From positions 1 to 6,290 of the forward strand of contig VAXA01000133.1 of the NCBI GenBank assembly GCA_005883365.1: a stretch of DNA of 6,290 bases, in the 5' to 3' direction. Shown here in pieces: positions 5,281-6,290 of this stretch. Below the pieces are notes generated by a model that was not told the origin of the DNA, did not search any database, and was given only the letters and a program-made list of their open reading frames with translations. The number at the start of each line of letters is the position of its first letter. Positions within the stretch are counted from its first letter, which is position 1. This DNA comes from Actinomycetota bacterium (GTDB taxonomy: Bacteria; Actinomycetota; Thermoleophilia; Gaiellales; Gaiellaceae). A program made the translations under genes and the position numbers.

Positions 5281-6085
5281 CCTGGAAGCCGGGCAGCCGG
5301 TTGGGGATCGCTCCCATGTCTCCCCCGCCCTGGACGTTGTTCTGGCCGCGCAGCGGCTGCAGGCCCGAGCCCCACTTGCCGACCTTGCCGGTCACCAGCG
5401 CGAGGTTGATCAGCGCGAAGACGTTGTCGACGGCGTTGTGGTGCTCGGTGATGCCGAGCGTCCAACAGAGCTGCGCGTTCCGCGCGCCGCCGTAGGCGTG
5501 TGCGAGCTCGCGGATCGCCTCGGCCGGGACGCCCGTGACGCGCTCCGCCTCCTCGAGCGTCCATGGCTCGACCGAGGCGTGGTAGGCCTCGAAGCCGGTC
5601 GTCGCGCGCTCGACGAACTCCATGTCGGCGAGGCCCGCCTCGATGATCTCGCGCCCGACGGCGTTCGCCAGCGGGATGTCGGTGCCGACGTCGAGCCCGA
5701 GCCACAGGTCGGCCCACTGCGCCGACGGCGTGCGCCGCGGGTCGACGACGATGAGCTGCGCGCCGTCGTGGATCGCCTTGAGGACGTGGTGGAAGAAGAT
5801 CGGGTGCGCCTCGCGCGCGTTCGAGCCCCAGAGCAGCACGAGGTCGGCGGCGCGGGTCTCCTCGTAGGAGCTCGTCCCGCCGCCCGCACCGAACACCGTC
5901 GCCAGAGCGAAGTTCAGCTCGTTGGTCGCCTTGGAGCAGCTGAAGACGCCGGTCAGCGCGTCTTCGTCGAGCGTGCTGCGGAAGCCGGCCGCGGCGCGGT
6001 CGAGCGCCTCGTCCCAGCTCGCAGCTCGCAGCTCTCCATCCTCTCGGACGAGCGGCGTCGTCAGCCTCTCGTACTTCATGGCCAT
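5033..6085 (-). CDS. fdhA: Formate dehydrogenase catalytic (molybdopterin) subunit, 5' fragment, lacking the catalytic Cys/Sec loop
   Basis: N-terminal half of the bis-MGD subunit that would oxidise formate. It begins MAMKYERLTTPLVREDGEL, directly at the molybdopterin domain, without the leading Fe4S4 domain (found instead at 2845-2015). Motifs: ASWDEALDRAAAGF (22-35), FSCSKATNELNF (48-59), LLWGSNAREAHPIFFHH (84-100), QLIVVDPRRT (110-119), LGLDVGTDIPLANAV (129-143), WTLGITEHHNAVDN (208-221), LRGQNNVQGGGDMGA (245-259). Between F59 and ALATVFGAGGG the segment that should contain the catalytic Cys or Sec and its His is missing. Sense ends at Q268 (5282); the frame continues as nonsense to a stop at 5033. 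The ATG at 6085 follows the HAD stop by 9 bp; no good Shine-Dalgarno is visible, and an alternative ATG lies two codons later. The family call is strong; present activity is doubtful. Confidence 0.87.
   Translation of the reverse strand: MAMKYERLTTPLVREDGELRAASWDEALDRAAAGFRSTLDEDALTGVFSCSKATNELNFALATVFGAGGGTSSYEETRAADLVLLWGSNAREAHPIFFHHVLKAIHDGAQLIVVDPRRTPSAQWADLWLGLDVGTDIPLANAVGREIIEAGLADMEFVERATTGFEAYHASVEPWTLEEAERVTGVPAEAIRELAHAYGGARNAQLCWTLGITEHHNAVDNVFALINLALVTGKVGKWGSGLQPLRGQNNVQGGGDMGAIPNRLPGFQAARPAPDRDVRGDGAGRAARGLRRRRESGAGRGRPAARAAVARGPRPPRRPGPLPHAHGRAGRRRPAGGRDARRGRGHRHLE
5275..5284 (-). other. Frameshift and missing-segment junction in the catalytic subunit gene
   Basis: The upstream frame reads GGDMGAIPNRLPGFQ, with the Q codon at 5284-5282. 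The downstream frame resumes as HGLHLTGMFEAME from 5277. In related formate dehydrogenases roughly 20 residues (a conserved stretch with several acidic residues, RARFE/AKFE and a tryptophan) separate these motifs. They are absent and the frame changes, with only GCAG between the last upstream and first downstream codons. Confidence 0.72.
5905..5912 (-). other. In-frame junction where the catalytic Cys/Sec-His loop is absent
   Basis: Codons for NELNF end at 5909 and ALATVFGAGGGTSSYEE starts at 5908. Formate dehydrogenase alpha chains place about 25-30 residues here, including the GTNN.D.C.R motif and the catalytic C-H or U-H pair followed by xPSVAGL. Both flanks match the family closely, which makes a clean in-frame loss the simplest reading. 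Confidence 0.72.
6015..6034. repeat. Heptamer tandem repeat (CAGCTCG, nearly 3 units)
   Basis: CAGCTCG occurs twice in full plus six bases of a third unit. It lies within codons for GELRAAS near the start of the catalytic subunit. A unit gain or loss would change the frame, but so few units rarely make an unstable tract. Confidence 0.6.
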
Positions 6086-6094
6086 GACTGGAAT

Positions 6095-6290
6095 CTAGAG
6101 CAAGAGACGCCGCATCACGTCGACATCGATCCGGTCGAGCAACTCGTCCGCCTGAGCGAGGCGGCGCGGCTCGAGCGTCGTGCGCACCGCAAGCACGCGC
6201 CCGACGCCGGCTGCACGTGCGGACGCGATCCCGGCCTCGGTGTCCTCGAGCACGACCGCCTGGGCCGGGTCGACCTCGAGCAGCGCGAGG
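6095..6290 (-). CDS. HAD-superfamily hydrolase, C-terminal end (starts outside the window)
   Basis: The last 65 codons of a haloacid dehalogenase superfamily phosphatase or phosphomutase of the beta-phosphoglucomutase/phosphoglycolate phosphatase type. Seen: VVLEDTEAGIASARAAG, the HAD motif with the acidic ED pair that helps bind Mg2+ followed by the G-I-x-S/A-A helix, then GVGRVLAVRTTLEPRRL and a final helix with ADELLDRIDVDVMRRLLL, ending in TAG at 6095-6097. This C-terminal layout (loop after the motif, then a leucine-rich helix) is typical of the subgroup. The substrate cannot be inferred from this fragment. The 9-bp gap to the formate dehydrogenase gene suggests cotranscription. Confidence 0.85.
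   Translation of the reverse strand, partial: LALLEVDPAQAVVLEDTEAGIASARAAGVGRVLAVRTTLEPRRLAQADELLDRIDVDVMRRLLL

Noticed and set aside
3190..5290. Programmed ribosomal frameshifting at the two breaks
   Set aside because: Neither junction has a slippery heptamer, and conserved residues are missing at both, which a frameshift signal alone would not explain.
4453..5409. Plus-strand open frame of 318 codons opposite the catalytic subunit
   Set aside because: Shadow composition; it spans the frameshift junction but carries no motif of its own.
6086..6094. Promoter or terminator between the HAD gene and the catalytic subunit
   Set aside because: Only 9 bases separate the genes and no hairpin or promoter-like element can be seen.

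Overview
The window is very GC-rich, gene-dense bacterial DNA with every recognisable gene on the minus strand, so transcription runs from position 6290 towards position 1. High GC, GTG starts and the style of the proteins suggest an actinobacterium; a Thermoleophilia-type lineage would fit, but that placement is an inference from recalled protein style and not a search result.

Layout in transcription order: (1) 6290-6095, C-terminal end of a HAD-superfamily hydrolase. (2) 6085-4348, catalytic molybdopterin subunit of an NAD-type formate dehydrogenase, interrupted by a frameshift near 5280. (3) 4348-2842, fused NuoE/NuoF-like flavin and iron-sulfur subunit, interrupted by a frameshift near 3200. 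(4) 2845-2015, a 276-residue iron-sulfur subunit holding the NuoG-like [2Fe-2S] domain, two ferredoxin-type [4Fe-4S] sites and the Mo-proximal [4Fe-4S] domain that normally opens the catalytic chain. (5) 2018-1059, short PabB. (6) 1059-271, PabC. (7) 274-1, start of a creatininase-family amidohydrolase. The only gap is 9 bp (6086-6094). Each other junction is a stop/start overlap (GTGA, ATGA or TGATG), so this reads as one translationally coupled operon with no internal promoter or terminator visible.

How it would work: formate would be oxidised at a Mo/W-bis-pterin site and electrons passed through the iron-sulfur subunit to FMN and NAD+. PabB (with a glutamine amidotransferase not in this window) and PabC would make p-aminobenzoate for folate. 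Formate and folate meet in one-carbon metabolism, which may explain the neighbourhood.

The main oddity is that both large dehydrogenase genes lack several internal segments that the families conserve, while the flanking motifs are well kept. The lost pieces include the loop that should hold the catalytic Cys/Sec-His pair, a stretch after the PNRLPGFQ motif (with a frameshift), the SLBB core of the NuoF part (with a frameshift) and the spacer between the two cysteine pairs of the NuoE part. This is either a real multi-deletion inactivation, a strange reduced enzyme, or an assembly artefact; raw reads would decide. A second notable point is that the formate dehydrogenase alpha subunit is split into two non-adjacent genes, with the active-site iron-sulfur domain on the smaller one.
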